Origin: Vallitalea sp.
GTDB taxonomy: Bacteria > Bacillota > Clostridia > Lachnospirales > Vallitaleaceae
NCBI GenBank assembly: GCA_025210235.1
Contig: JAOASG010000051.1
Span: forward strand, 1-43,490
Direction: 5' to 3'
DNA: 43,490 nt
A program made the position numbers and the translations under genes. Of this stretch, positions 34,420 to 42,663 are shown one piece after another; the first letter of the stretch is position 1, and every line of letters begins with the position of its first letter. The notes under the pieces were generated by a model, which made no database searches, was not told the DNA's origin, and saw nothing but the letters and a program-made list of their open reading frames with translations.

Positions 34420-35217
34420 CTAAATACCCCAATCCTTTTTTAGTTTTGAATTGATAAACTTCATAATATCAGCATCACCATTTTTATTGTCGGGATGAAA
34501 TGTTATGGCCATACGTTTATATATAGTCTTTAACATTTCCTGTTCCTTTTCTGTATAAGTGGTTTTTGATTCAAAGAAACTACTATAACCACTATAGTTT
34601 CTATAACTGTCCCAACTTCTTTGTTGATACTCTTGATTTTTTTTGTACTGTTCCTCTATTTCTTCTAGCTTTTCCTTGTTCCATAGTTTGCCGAATACGT
34701 TATAACATTTTTCATATGTACCTGGTCCATACTTATCATCAAACTTTCTTTTTTCTTCCTGGTAACTTCTGATTATTTCCTCATTCTTTTTATTCGTCTT
34801 ATATTCTTTTGTCTTATGGTATTCTTTAATCAATGGTTGTCTTATTTTTTCAATTCTATCGTAAGTATAATAAAATAGATCATCTATAGACATACCGACG
34901 TTATTACTAAACCCTTGTAACTTTTTCTCTCTATTACTCCCGGCTCTAACGTCAAAATAATCCCATAAACAAAACATTTCATCAACTAGCCAATAATAAT
35001 CTGTGCTTAATACTACATACTGATATTTTTTGTTCTTGCCGTTATCTCTGTAGCTATGACATAGTATGAATTTATAGATATCTTTTAATGGTCTATCAAA
35101 TCTACCATGTTCATAAGAACTGTAACATGCTTTATCACCAATAAAATAAACTTCTAGTTTTTTTGGTCTACCTTGTGATTTTCTTTTCATTGTTCTTTTT
35201 TCAACTCGTAAATACAA
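34420..35217 (-). CDS. Satellite protein with C-terminal J-domain-like segment
   Basis: A 265-residue basic protein. The C-terminal 45 residues (KEQEMLKTIYKRMAITFHPDNKNGDADIMKFIN) resemble helices II-III of a DnaJ J-domain, with the HPD motif intact. The N-terminal 120 residues (KLEVYFIGDKACYSSYEHGRFDRPLK... YQYVVLSTDYYWLVDEMF) are of unknown type, joined by a charged coiled-coil. Start is TTG at 35217, supported by AAGGCGGTGAT; an internal ATG 27 nt later lacks a site. J-domain proteins recruit DnaK; phages and satellites use chaperones for replication or capsid assembly, so a DnaK-recruiting role is a reasonable guess. Confidence 0.68.
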   Translation of the reverse strand: MYLRVEKRTMKRKSQGRPKKLEVYFIGDKACYSSYEHGRFDRPLKDIYKFILCHSYRDNGKNKKYQYVVLSTDYYWLVDEMFCLWDYFDVRAGSNREKKLQGFSNNVGMSIDDLFYYTYDRIEKIRQPLIKEYHKTKEYKTNKKNEEIIRSYQEEKRKFDDKYGPGTYEKCYNVFGKLWNKEKLEEIEEQYKKNQEYQQRSWDSYRNYSGYSSFFESKTTYTEKEQEMLKTIYKRMAITFHPDNKNGDADIMKFINSKLKKDWGI

Positions 35218-35276
35218 TTATTATCACCGCCTTGTAGCTACTATAAAATATTTCTAGTATCCGATTATAACGTTAT

Positions 35277-35534
35277 TTATTTCTTTTCTCTAATAAACAG
35301 ATTATTTATCTCTTTTCTGATTTGTTTTAATTTATTATTGACTAATTTCAACCTATATTTTATATCATTAACTTCTATAAGGATTGATTCAAATTCATCT
35401 GAAAAAGGCTCTTCCTTTTCAATTTTATACATATAACATCTAAGTGCACAAATTAGATACGTTTGTTCTTCTTCGTATTCTCTTTTTCTTTCTGCTTTAT
35501 CAACAAATATTCTCTCTTCATCTAAATTTCCCAT
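35277..35534 (-). CDS. Hypothetical coiled-coil protein of the satellite
   Basis: An 85-residue strongly charged helical protein (VDKAERKREYEEEQTYLICALRCYMYKIEKEEPF... IKYRLKLVNNKLKQIRKEINNLF). AGGAGATGATGGC precedes ATG. No family is recognised. It follows the primase-helicase gene across a repeat-rich 297-bp gap and precedes the J-domain-like gene. Confidence 0.62.
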   Translation of the reverse strand: MGNLDEERIFVDKAERKREYEEEQTYLICALRCYMYKIEKEEPFSDEFESILIEVNDIKYRLKLVNNKLKQIRKEINNLFIREKK

Positions 35535-35831
35535 GCCATCATCTCCTATACTTTACACTATTAATAACTTAACTTACGTTATATTTGTTATACACTTGGG
35601 AACGGAACAAGTTCAATATTCTATATGTATATATGTATTATAGAGTATTATAGAGTATTATAGGGTATAATATATATATTTACTCTTTAATACTATACCC
35701 TCTATATATTTTTTTAGTTCTTTAGTTCCGTATACTTATAATCCTTTATTTTTCAACGTTTTTAGTTGGAACTGTAACGGGAACTTAACCGGATTTTACT
35801 TTTTTAGTTCCGATTTTTTGGAACCAAATTA
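35535..35831. other. AT-rich repeat region beside the primase gene, possible origin
   Basis: Contains three tandem copies of TATTATAGAG-like decamers (about 35636-35666), a long inverted repeat around AGGGTATA...TATACCCT (about 35658-35703), and four to five TTTAGTTCC/GGAAC motifs (about 35600-35825). No gene is visible. Short iterated motifs and AT-richness next to a primase-helicase are what a satellite replication origin would look like; this is inference. Confidence 0.45.
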
Positions 35832-38255
35832 TTAATCATTACTATTTTTAGTTTCTTTATCGTTCCTAGTGGTTGACCAAACTTTTTGTTTACGATAATC
35901 CTTAAATCTCTTTGACTTTCCACTAGGCTCCCAGCCGGCTCGACGAAGCATTCTACCAATTTCTCTTGAACTTATATTATCAAGATCAATTTGTTCTTTC
36001 TTAAATGCTTCACACCAAATCTCCGGAATACATACTTCTTCCCTTTTGTAAGATTTATCTGATTGTGTTCTGTTTTCCTCAAAACTATACCAGTAAAGCC
36101 TTTCCTCAAGGTTTTTGTTACTCCAATCTTTTGGTAATTCCATATCTAAAAATGCATCAACTATTCCTTGACGTGCATCAACCTCTGCGGCTTCACTTTG
36201 AGCTTTCCTTGCCTGTTCCTCAATATTTGATGGCAATTCTAATCTTTCTCCATCATTATATAGTTGAAGTGCTTCAGTCCAAAGCTGTGATACTTCATTG
36301 TCCGTAATTTCCCAAGGCTTCTTTTCAACAGAATGTACTTTTATTGGCCAAAATCTTCTATCACCGGTTACGTCCCGAAGATATTCACTTTCATTGGTTG
36401 TTCCAATAAAGATACATTGTCTAGGATGTGGTACAGCACGTCTGCCAAAACTTGCTCTATAAACGTCATTTTGTGAGGACAGAAAGTTTTTAAGTACGTT
36501 TTCTTCTGTTTTTCTCATGCCGGCTAATTCTCCAATTTCTAATATCCAATACCCCTGTAGTTTTTCTGCTGCAGTTTTATCTTTTGTATCAGATAATCTT
36601 AGAGAATCATTAAACCATTCGCCTGCCATTCGTTGTACTAGTGTACTTTTACCTATACCTTGACCACCACTTAATACAAGCATCCAATCAAACTTTACAC
36701 CAGGCTTATATACTCTAGCTATAGCTCCAACAAATACTTTACGTGTAACAGTTCTAACATATTCGTTATCCTCTGCCCCTAGATAATCAATAAGTAGTGT
36801 ATCTAGTCTTTTACACCCATCCCATTCCGGTAATTCTTTCAGATACTCTTTTATAGGATGGTATGACCTATCATCAGTTACTTTTGTTACAGCAATTTCA
36901 TATGTTCTTGCAGAAAATGATCCATGATGTTGATCTACATAACTTATGAGCTGTGAATCGTCAGCATCACGCCAATATTTCCCTTTATGTTTCCAGGGTA
37001 CTTTCCCAATTATCTCTATTCCACCACTAAGTTCATTGAATACTATGTCTTTTAACTTGAAATCCTTTTTTAATATAAGAATCAAGTTTTGCAAGGATTT
37101 TGCGAGTACTCCTTTTCCGTTATATTCAAGTCCAGCTTTCCAACTATCATCAATTTCAATACCATCTAATTCAAAACCATCATTGAAATCTTCTGATATA
37201 GATTCTTCTTTTTCTTTACTTAATTGCAATCTAACAGATACATCTTTACTACAGAAATCCAACATTTCTTTAAATGAAGGTGACTGTACTACAGGCGTAC
37301 CCTCTTTAGCGTCTTCATCTTTTAAGCCAAACATGTGTATCCTAACAAGATCAAATGCATTACATAACTTTCCACTTGATGGATCCGTCCCATGGTGACT
37401 GTATGCAAATTTATCATCATACGTAATAAGACCTGCAGCTGTACTACCATGTTTATATGTATATCTTCCTTCAATACCACATTCCTCGTAATCGTCTTGT
37501 AAATACTTTTCTATTGCTTCATGGATGTTATAGCATCTACAGAATGCACCAATTAGTCCAGGCTTTTCTAATGGATCTCCTTGTTTTTTAATATTTCTTG
37601 TAACGATTTTATCTATCCTATCTGATACAGGCCAACTACTACTATCTTTCCAATCAAAATATGTATTAAGTATTTCATCAGCATTTAACCATGATGCATC
37701 AATCTCTTTGAATACATACTCTCCATCTTTTGAAGTAGATGGAAAGTACATAAGTCTTGAAGGTTGGAACGTTGTATCATCAAAATCATTAATTCCTAAA
37801 TCTCCGGCAATCCGTCTCGAGATAGCTTCGTATTCATCTGCAAATACTGGACGATTAATTGGTATTACTAATCTTAATTTTGGATTTTCCGGAGTATGTT
37901 TATGGGTACTGTATATTACTGCAGCATTGCCATATAACATGTCAAAAGTTTCAAGTATTTCATTATCCGCCTTAGCGTGGTCTATGTCTAAGGTTATAAC
38001 TGTCCTGTTCTGTACGCTATCAGCCTTTCTTACACCTTGACTAAGATAACCCCCTACGAATGCTCCCACGTCTTTAATCTCTGCTTGACGGCTCTTAGGA
38101 CTAGCCATATACTCGTTGTGTGTCTCAGCTGTCCTTGTGGTCTTACTAAGCCTTTTTACAAACTCTGACCATAATATCTCTTTATTTTTCCATTTCTTTT
38201 CTCTACGACTTCTACCAAATGCGATAGATAACTCTCCATCATACTTCAAGTTCAT
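35832..38255 (-). CDS. Primase-polymerase / VapE-type helicase of the satellite
   Basis: An 807-residue replication protein. The N-terminal half carries an archaeo-eukaryotic primase-like domain with TLDIDHA (DxD metal ligands), IYSTHKHT and LRLVIPINRP. The C-terminal half is a virulence-associated-protein-E/D5-type helicase: WDGCKRLDTLLIDYLG, Walker A SGGQGIGKST, Walker B ILEIGEL, then FIGTTNESEYLRDVTGDRRFWPI (sensor and arginine residues). I start at ATG 38255 with AAGAGGGTGAT upstream, which also avoids most overlap with the preceding small gene. In phage satellites this protein initiates replication at the island's own origin. Confidence 0.87.
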   Translation of the reverse strand: MNLKYDGELSIAFGRSRREKKWKNKEILWSEFVKRLSKTTRTAETHNEYMASPKSRQAEIKDVGAFVGGYLSQGVRKADSVQNRTVITLDIDHAKADNEILETFDMLYGNAAVIYSTHKHTPENPKLRLVIPINRPVFADEYEAISRRIAGDLGINDFDDTTFQPSRLMYFPSTSKDGEYVFKEIDASWLNADEILNTYFDWKDSSSWPVSDRIDKIVTRNIKKQGDPLEKPGLIGAFCRCYNIHEAIEKYLQDDYEECGIEGRYTYKHGSTAAGLITYDDKFAYSHHGTDPSSGKLCNAFDLVRIHMFGLKDEDAKEGTPVVQSPSFKEMLDFCSKDVSVRLQLSKEKEESISEDFNDGFELDGIEIDDSWKAGLEYNGKGVLAKSLQNLILILKKDFKLKDIVFNELSGGIEIIGKVPWKHKGKYWRDADDSQLISYVDQHHGSFSARTYEIAVTKVTDDRSYHPIKEYLKELPEWDGCKRLDTLLIDYLGAEDNEYVRTVTRKVFVGAIARVYKPGVKFDWMLVLSGGQGIGKSTLVQRMAGEWFNDSLRLSDTKDKTAAEKLQGYWILEIGELAGMRKTEENVLKNFLSSQNDVYRASFGRRAVPHPRQCIFIGTTNESEYLRDVTGDRRFWPIKVHSVEKKPWEITDNEVSQLWTEALQLYNDGERLELPSNIEEQARKAQSEAAEVDARQGIVDAFLDMELPKDWSNKNLEERLYWYSFEENRTQSDKSYKREEVCIPEIWCEAFKKEQIDLDNISSREIGRMLRRAGWEPSGKSKRFKDYRKQKVWSTTRNDKETKNSND

Positions 38256-38281
38256 AATTATCACCCTCTTGCGTATTTCTT

Positions 38282-38509
38282 TTAATACCACTCACCTCTT
38301 GAAGTATAATGTAACCATTCACCATTTTTAAAGTGTACTATTAAATCATCATTTAATGCTTGTACTTTTATTGGTGTCCACTTTTCCTTTTCTTCTAATC
38401 CAAAACAATTATTATGTTGCTTACATGTTTTAATGAATAGTTTCTTTTGTTGTTCATTTAATTTTTTAAAGCCTTTAATAGAGTTAAAATCTATTTTTAT
38501 ATAATTCAT
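38282..38509 (-). CDS. Small hypothetical protein of the early operon
   Basis: A 75-residue protein (MNYIKIDFNSIKGFKKLNEQQKKLFIKTCKQHNNCFG... VHFKNGEWLHYTSRGEWY). The start at 38509 is chosen for GGAGG 7 nt upstream. It lies between the excisionase-like gene and the primase-helicase gene with 20-27-nt gaps, so it belongs to the early operon. The C-terminal HFKNGEWLHYT looks like a small beta-hairpin; no function is known to me. Confidence 0.65.
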   Translation of the reverse strand: MNYIKIDFNSIKGFKKLNEQQKKLFIKTCKQHNNCFGLEEKEKWTPIKVQALNDDLIVHFKNGEWLHYTSRGEWY

Positions 38510-38529
38510 AGACAATCCTCCCATCCTTT

Positions 38530-38724
38530 TTACCCAATGGCTTGTTTAATATCATCATCTGAAGCATAATAACGTTCGTTGAAAAATTTCTTTGACACTT
38601 TTCCCGCTATCGTAATAAATCCTTTAGCTTTTAATTCTCCGTTAAGCTGTCTTATAACTTGATATGCCTTTGATGAACTTATTCCTAAAATCTTTTGAAC
38701 TTCTTTAACTGTATAATAACTCAT
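38530..38724 (-). CDS. Excisionase / small HTH DNA-binding protein
   Basis: A 64-residue protein with a MerR/excisionase-like helix-turn-helix (YYTVKEVQKILGISSSKAYQVIRQLNGELKAKG) and a short wing. Its ATG shares one base with the stop of the Cro-like gene (TAATG), and AAGGAG lies upstream; an in-frame GTG three codons earlier is less likely. In phage-inducible islands the gene at this place is usually xis, needed with the integrase for excision. Confidence 0.75.
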   Translation of the reverse strand: MSYYTVKEVQKILGISSSKAYQVIRQLNGELKAKGFITIAGKVSKKFFNERYYASDDDIKQAIG

Positions 38725-38990
38725 TAATTCCACTCCTTTTTATCATTTTTATTTATAATAACAATTTTGTCACCATTTGGTGATAAAGACGGTATAAAAA
38801 TACTAATATACTCTTCTGCTGTAAGCTTTAGCTTTTCTGTAAGCATTTCACAATCATTAACATTTGGGACAGCCGACCCATTAAGTATTCTTCCTATTTT
38901 ATTCTTTGGCCATCCTAATTCTTGTGTCAAAGCATTTTGAGAACTATATAAGCTATAAATATGCCCTCTTAAAAGATTAAAATTTATCAT
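38724..38990 (-). CDS. Cro-like helix-turn-helix regulator
   Basis: An 88-residue protein with a compact HTH (LYSSQNALTQELGWPKNKIGRILNGSAVPNVNDCEMLTEKL), typical of Cro-type repressors, and a short tail. It is the first gene read leftward from the divergent control region, so it is the likely early switch protein. One copy of the operator (TCACCATTTGGTGA, 38770-38783) lies inside its 3' end. AAAGGGG precedes ATG. Confidence 0.75.
   Translation of the reverse strand: MINFNLLRGHIYSLYSSQNALTQELGWPKNKIGRILNGSAVPNVNDCEMLTEKLKLTAEEYISIFIPSLSPNGDKIVIINKNDKKEWN
38770..38783. promoter_or_regulatory. Repressor operator inside the cro-like gene
   Basis: TCACCATTTGGTGA has the same arms and spacer as the main operator at 39008-39023. 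It could act as an auxiliary site, perhaps for looping. Confidence 0.55.
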
Positions 38991-39007
38991 TACTATCAGC
39001 CCCTTTC

Positions 39008-39023
39008 ATCACCATTTGGTGAT
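39008..39023. promoter_or_regulatory. Main satellite repressor operator
   Basis: ATCACCATTTGGTGAT: 7-bp perfect arms around TT, 17 bp upstream of the Cro-like ATG. Half-matching sites follow at 39036-39050 (ATCACCATTATGCAT) and 39081-39094 (TGCATTTGGTGATA), so at least three sites line the divergent promoters. Confidence 0.75.
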
Positions 39024-39029
39024 ATGTAC

Positions 39030-39058
39030 ACTTTATCACCATTATGCATATAAGTCAA
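39030..39058 (-). promoter_or_regulatory. Leftward early promoter of the satellite
   Basis: On the minus strand TTGACT (39053-39058), a 17-nt spacer and TAAAGT (39030-39035). The spacer contains the second operator, and the main operator lies just downstream, which fits direct repression. Confidence 0.7.
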
Positions 39059-39079
39059 TATGTTTTTTAAACTTTTTTC

Positions 39080-39106
39080 TTGCATTTGGTGATAATATAG
39101 TATAAT
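39080..39106 (+). promoter_or_regulatory. Candidate repressor-gene promoter
   Basis: TTGCAT (39080-39085) and TATAAT (39101-39106) with a short 15-nt spacer. The third operator overlaps it, consistent with autoregulation. Confidence 0.45.
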
Positions 39107-39140
39107 ATAGTTATATAACATATTGAGGTGGTGAAATTAA

Positions 39141-39563
39141 TTGGTAGAAAAAACAACCTTTGCAAACAGATTAAAATCTATTCGTAAAGACAAATCTCTT
39201 ACATTAGATGAACTATCAAAGATTGTAAATCTTCCTGCTCAAACGTTAAATAGATATGAACTCGGTCAAAGAATACCTAAGATAGATGTTGTAAAGAAAA
39301 TAGCTTCTAATTTAGATATTGATCCTCTATGGTTAATTGGATATGGTAATTCAACCCAAGATTCTTATTTTTTATTAGAAAAACAATTATCTAATCTTGG
39401 ATATGAAATCATTTACGAACTTGAAAATGGTTATATGATACTAAGGGGTCCAGAGGGAGAATTTGAATTAGAACAAAATGATGACAAATTCTTAAAAGAA
39501 AGTACTGAAACTTATCTTAAATTTAAACTACAGGAGTTAATGAGTAAGAGACGAAAAATATAA
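39141..39563 (+). CDS. CI/Stl-like repressor of the satellite
   Basis: A 140-residue repressor. The N-terminal HTH_3 domain spans about 8-62 (ANRLKSIRKDKSLTLDELSKIVNLPAQTLNRYELGQRIPKIDVVKKIASNLDI). There is no LexA/CI-type autoprotease Ser-Lys pair and no second recognised domain. Lack of a self-cleaving domain fits SaPI Stl-type repressors, which are released by binding a helper-phage protein. The start is TTG with GAGGTGGTGA upstream. Gene order, divergent to the cro/xis/primase genes and beside the integrase, matches phage-inducible islands. Confidence 0.82.
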   Translation: MVEKTTFANRLKSIRKDKSLTLDELSKIVNLPAQTLNRYELGQRIPKIDVVKKIASNLDIDPLWLIGYGNSTQDSYFLLEKQLSNLGYEIIYELENGYMILRGPEGEFELEQNDDKFLKESTETYLKFKLQELMSKRRKI

Positions 39564-39612
39564 AAAATCGCCCCTACTACCAATAGAGACGATTTAAGAA
39601 TATACCAATGGA

Positions 39613-39649
39613 TCATGATATACCCAAACACAAAAATATTATATCATGA
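39613..39649. repeat. Inverted repeat upstream of the integrase gene
   Basis: TCATGATATA (39613-39622) and TATATCATGA (39640-39649) are perfect reverse complements separated by 17 bp. It ends 46 bp before the integrase start and may be a regulator site or a weak terminator of the repressor gene. Confidence 0.5.
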
Positions 39650-39694
39650 ACCTTTAATTTTTGCACCCAAAAATAATTATAAGGAGTGATATAA

Positions 39695-40801
39695 ATGCCA
39701 GTTTATAAAGACCCAAAAAGAGGTACCTGGTTCTGCAAGTTCTATTATAGAAATTGGCAGGGAGTTAATAAGCAAAAGATGAAAAAGGGATTCAAAACAC
39801 AAAAGGAAGCTAAAGCATATGAACGAGATTTCATTAACACGGCTCATGCTTCTTGTGATATGAGTTTTGCAAATCTAGTAACATTATACAAAGATGATTG
39901 TAAAAATCGCTTAAAACCTACTACATTTGAAAATAAATCTTACATTATTGATTTAAAGCTACTACCTTTCTTTAAGGATATGCCAATCAATACAATTTCT
40001 CCTGCAACAGTAAGAAAATGGCAAAATGAACTTATCTCTAGTGAGAACAACTATAGTCCTACCTACTTAAAATCAATTCATAACCAATTATCAGCTATAT
40101 TTAATTTTGCTAAAAAATATTATAACCTATCTGATAATCCAGCTGCAATATGTGGTAGTATTGGTAAGAAAAATGCTGATACTATGCAATTTTGGACTAC
40201 TAATGAATTTAATGCATTTATTGAAGCTGTTGAAGATAAACCACTTTCTAAAGTAATTTTCGAATTATTATTTTGGACTGGTATTAGATCAGGTGAACTA
40301 TTGGCTCTAACATTAAATGATTTTAACTTTAAAGATGAATTACTAAGCATTAATAAAAATTATGCACGATTAGGTACCGAAGATTTGATACTTGACCCTA
40401 AAACCCCAAAGAGTAAACGTGTTATTACTTTGCCGGCATTCGTATGTGATAGTGTTAAAAATTATGCTTCAAAACTATATGCCTATAATAATAATGAACG
40501 TCTATTTCAAGTAACTAAACATTACTTACAGCATGAAATGAAAAGAGGTTGCAAAAAATCTAATGTTAAAAAAATCAGAATACATGATTTAAGACACTCC
40601 CATGCATCACTATTAATTGAGCTTGGATTTTCTCCAATATTAATAGCTGAAAGACTGGGTCATGAAAAAGTAGAAACTACCCTACAGACATACTCACACT
40701 TATATCCAAATAAGCATGGTGAGGTTGCAAATAAATTACAACAATTAAATGATAATTTAAGAATTAAAAACAACGACGAAATAATATTAGTATCTTTTTA
40801 G
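39695..40801 (+). CDS. int: Tyrosine recombinase integrase
   Basis: A 368-residue integrase. The N-terminal AP2-like arm-binding domain (GTWFCKFYYRNWQGVNKQKMKKGFKTQKEAKAYERDF) is followed by a SAM-like core-binding domain (about 55-150) and the catalytic domain. The first catalytic Arg is in WTGIRSGELL, then HDLRHSHAS, LGHEKVETTLQTYSHLYP with the nucleophilic Tyr. AAGGAG precedes ATG. It sits next to the guaA 3' end and is the obvious catalyst of integration there. A C-terminal fragment of a close relative lies at 26701-26901. Confidence 0.92.
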   Translation: MPVYKDPKRGTWFCKFYYRNWQGVNKQKMKKGFKTQKEAKAYERDFINTAHASCDMSFANLVTLYKDDCKNRLKPTTFENKSYIIDLKLLPFFKDMPINTISPATVRKWQNELISSENNYSPTYLKSIHNQLSAIFNFAKKYYNLSDNPAAICGSIGKKNADTMQFWTTNEFNAFIEAVEDKPLSKVIFELLFWTGIRSGELLALTLNDFNFKDELLSINKNYARLGTEDLILDPKTPKSKRVITLPAFVCDSVKNYASKLYAYNNNERLFQVTKHYLQHEMKRGCKKSNVKKIRIHDLRHSHASLLIELGFSPILIAERLGHEKVETTLQTYSHLYPNKHGEVANKLQQLNDNLRIKNNDEIILVSF

Positions 40802-40818
40802 TATCTCTAAGCAAAATA

Positions 40819-40858
40819 AACCCCTACAAACCTAGTCAATCAAAGGCTTATAGGGGTT
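40819..40858. terminator. Bidirectional terminator between int and guaA
   Basis: AACCCCTA/TAGGGGTT with an inner AAACCT/AGGCTT extension. On the minus strand TTTATTTTGC follows. It serves guaA and perhaps the integrase. The counterpart at 26919-26958 has compensatory stem changes. Confidence 0.65.
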
Positions 40859-40865
40859 ATTCAAT

Positions 40866-40881
40866 TTATTCCCACTCGATA
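40866..40881. other. guaA 3' end as attachment site
   Basis: TTATTCCCACTCGATA covers the guaA stop codon and last codons (Ile-Glu-Trp-Glu-stop). The related copy at 26966-26981 marks the other end. The exact crossover core is not resolved. Confidence 0.65.
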
Positions 40882-42401
40882 GTAGCTGGTGGCTTACTCG
40901 TAATATCATAACAAATTCTATTAACATGCTTAACTTCATTAACAATTCTGCTTGAAGCTTTTTCAAGTACATCGTATGGAATTCTTGACCAATCAGCTGT
41001 CATGAAATCTGTTGTACTTACTGCACGAAGTGCTACTGTGTAATCATATGTTCTTTCATCGCCCATAACACCAACGCTTTTTAGATTTGTAAGGACTGCA
41101 AAATATTGACCTATTTCTTTATCAAGTCCTGCATTTTTAATTTCTTCTCTAAAAATATAATCAGCATCTCTTAGAATTTCTAATTTTTCCTCAGTTATAT
41201 CACCAATAACCCTAATTGCAAGTCCTGGGCCTGGGAAAGGCTGACGGCTAACTAAAAACTCTGGTATATCTAGAGCACGTCCTACATTTCTAACTTCATC
41301 TTTAAATAAATCTCTAAGAGGTTCAATAATCTCTTTAAAATCTACATGTTCAGGAAGTCCTCCAACATTATGATGACTCTTAATAACTGCTGCATCTTTA
41401 GTTCCACTTTCAATAACATCTGGATAAATAGTACCTTGAACTAAATAATCTACAGTTCCAATTTTTTTAGCTTCTGCTTCAAAAACTCTAATAAACTCTT
41501 CACCAATTATTTTTCTCTTAGTTTCAGGATCATCTACTCCTGCTAATTTATCTAAAAATTGCTTTTGAGCATTAACACGAATTAAATTCATATCAAATTG
41601 TTCAGTGAAGATCTTTTCTACTTCATCACCTTCATTTTTACGTAACAAACCATGATCAACAAATATACAAGTTAATTGCTTACCTACTGCTTTGTGAATC
41701 ATTACTGCTGCTACTGAAGAATCTACTCCACCAGATAATGCACATAAAACTTTTTTATCTCCAATTTTTTCTCTTAATAATTTAACTTGTTCATCAGCAA
41801 GTTTGTTCATTACCCAATCGCCTTTACAGCCACAAACATTATATAAGAAGTTTCTAAGCATTTTAGTTCCTTCAGGCGTATGAACAACTTCAGGATGAAA
41901 TTGAACTGCATATAATTTCTTATCAATATCAGCCATAGCGGCAACTGGACATGTGTTTGTTGTACCTATTATATCAAACCCAACAGGTGGTTTACTAATA
42001 TAATAAGTATGACTCATCCAACATGTTGTATCTTGAATAACCCCATCAAATAATGGATTATCAGATTTTATTGTTAATTCTGTTTTACCATATTCTCTTT
42101 GATCAGCTTTTTTAACTTCTCCTCCAAGAACATGTCCCATTAACTGAGAACCATAGCAAATACCTAATACAGGTATACCTAAATCAAAAAGTTCTTTTTC
42201 AACCATAGGTGCATTTTCTTCATATACTACACTTGGTCCTCCTGTAAATATAATTCCTAATGGATTTTTCTCTTTTAATTTGCTTATTGGAGTATCAAAA
42301 GGCATAACTTCACAATATACGTTAGCTTCTCTTACACGTCTAGCAATCAATTGATTATATTGTCCACCAAAATCTAAAACAATGACTAATTCATGCTTCA
42401 T
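40866..42401 (-). CDS. guaA: GMP synthase (glutamine-hydrolysing)
   Basis: A 511-residue, full-length GMP synthetase that converts XMP to GMP using ATP and glutamine. The class-I amidotransferase domain (about 1-190) has the Cys in GICYGSQ and His in VQFHPE. The ATP-pyrophosphatase domain has the PP-loop LSGGVDSSV near 225, and the C-terminal dimerisation domain ends [17 protein letters not shown], the universally conserved GuaA terminus. AGGAGG precedes ATG. The conserved 3' end is used by the satellite for integration and remains intact. Confidence 0.97.
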   Translation of the reverse strand: MKHELVIVLDFGGQYNQLIARRVREANVYCEVMPFDTPISKLKEKNPLGIIFTGGPSVVYEENAPMVEKELFDLGIPVLGICYGSQLMGHVLGGEVKKADQREYGKTELTIKSDNPLFDGVIQDTTCWMSHTYYISKPPVGFDIIGTTNTCPVAAMADIDKKLYAVQFHPEVVHTPEGTKMLRNFLYNVCGCKGDWVMNKLADEQVKLLREKIGDKKVLCALSGGVDSSVAAVMIHKAVGKQLTCIFVDHGLLRKNEGDEVEKIFTEQFDMNLIRVNAQKQFLDKLAGVDDPETKRKIIGEEFIRVFEAEAKKIGTVDYLVQGTIYPDVIESGTKDAAVIKSHHNVGGLPEHVDFKEIIEPLRDLFKDEVRNVGRALDIPEFLVSRQPFPGPGLAIRVIGDITEEKLEILRDADYIFREEIKNAGLDKEIGQYFAVLTNLKSVGVMGDERTYDYTVALRAVSTTDFMTADWSRIPYDVLEKASSRIVNEVKHVNRICYDITSKPPATIEWE

Positions 42402-42595
42402 AGATTTATTTCCTCCTATAATTTTAATAACTATGCTGTAATAACAGTATCTATTATATTTTATTTTTTTATTAAAATCTTTTACTAATATTAATTTACA
42501 TTAATAAAATAATACCTTAGAGTCCTATATCTGTCAAACTCTTTTTGATTTTTGTAGCTAAATACCCATTGGCGAAAGTAGCTTTGAAATAACAA

Positions 42596-42635
42596 GAGGT
42601 CACTAAAAATCAATAATGATTTTATCAGTGACCTC
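42596..42635 (-). terminator. Terminator of the SGNH hydrolase gene
   Basis: GAGGTCACT/AGTGACCTC is a perfect 9-bp outer stem with an inner AAAATCA/TGATTTT stem, 28 nt beyond the hydrolase stop. The following TTGTTATTTC is moderately U-rich. Confidence 0.65.
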
Positions 42636-42663
42636 ATATATAATAAATAAGTTTCAAATTACA

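Larger units (their letters stand above)
26966..40881. mobile_element. Phage-satellite (PICI/SaPI-like) element at guaA 3' end
   Basis: About 13.9 kb between two guaA-3'-like sequences. The layout matches Gram-positive phage-inducible islands: integrase and repressor on the plus strand; Cro-like, excisionase-like and primase-helicase genes divergent on the minus strand; then accessory and packaging-related genes. It encodes a scaffold and major capsid protein but no portal, terminase, protease or tail. Cargo (27228-29745) lies at the end away from the integrase. guaA 3' ends are a known integration target of genomic islands. The left boundary is inferred from the att-like copy and needs confirmation. 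Confidence 0.7.

Noticed and set aside
36946..38040. Plus-strand frames opposite the primase-helicase gene
   Set aside because: Their composition is that of antisense coding DNA (Ser/Leu/Phe-rich) and no ribosome sites are seen; the minus strand encodes clear helicase motifs.
42402..42595. Purine riboswitch upstream of guaA
   Set aside because: I could not find the three-way-junction core or its conserved loop bases; the leader is short and AT-rich.
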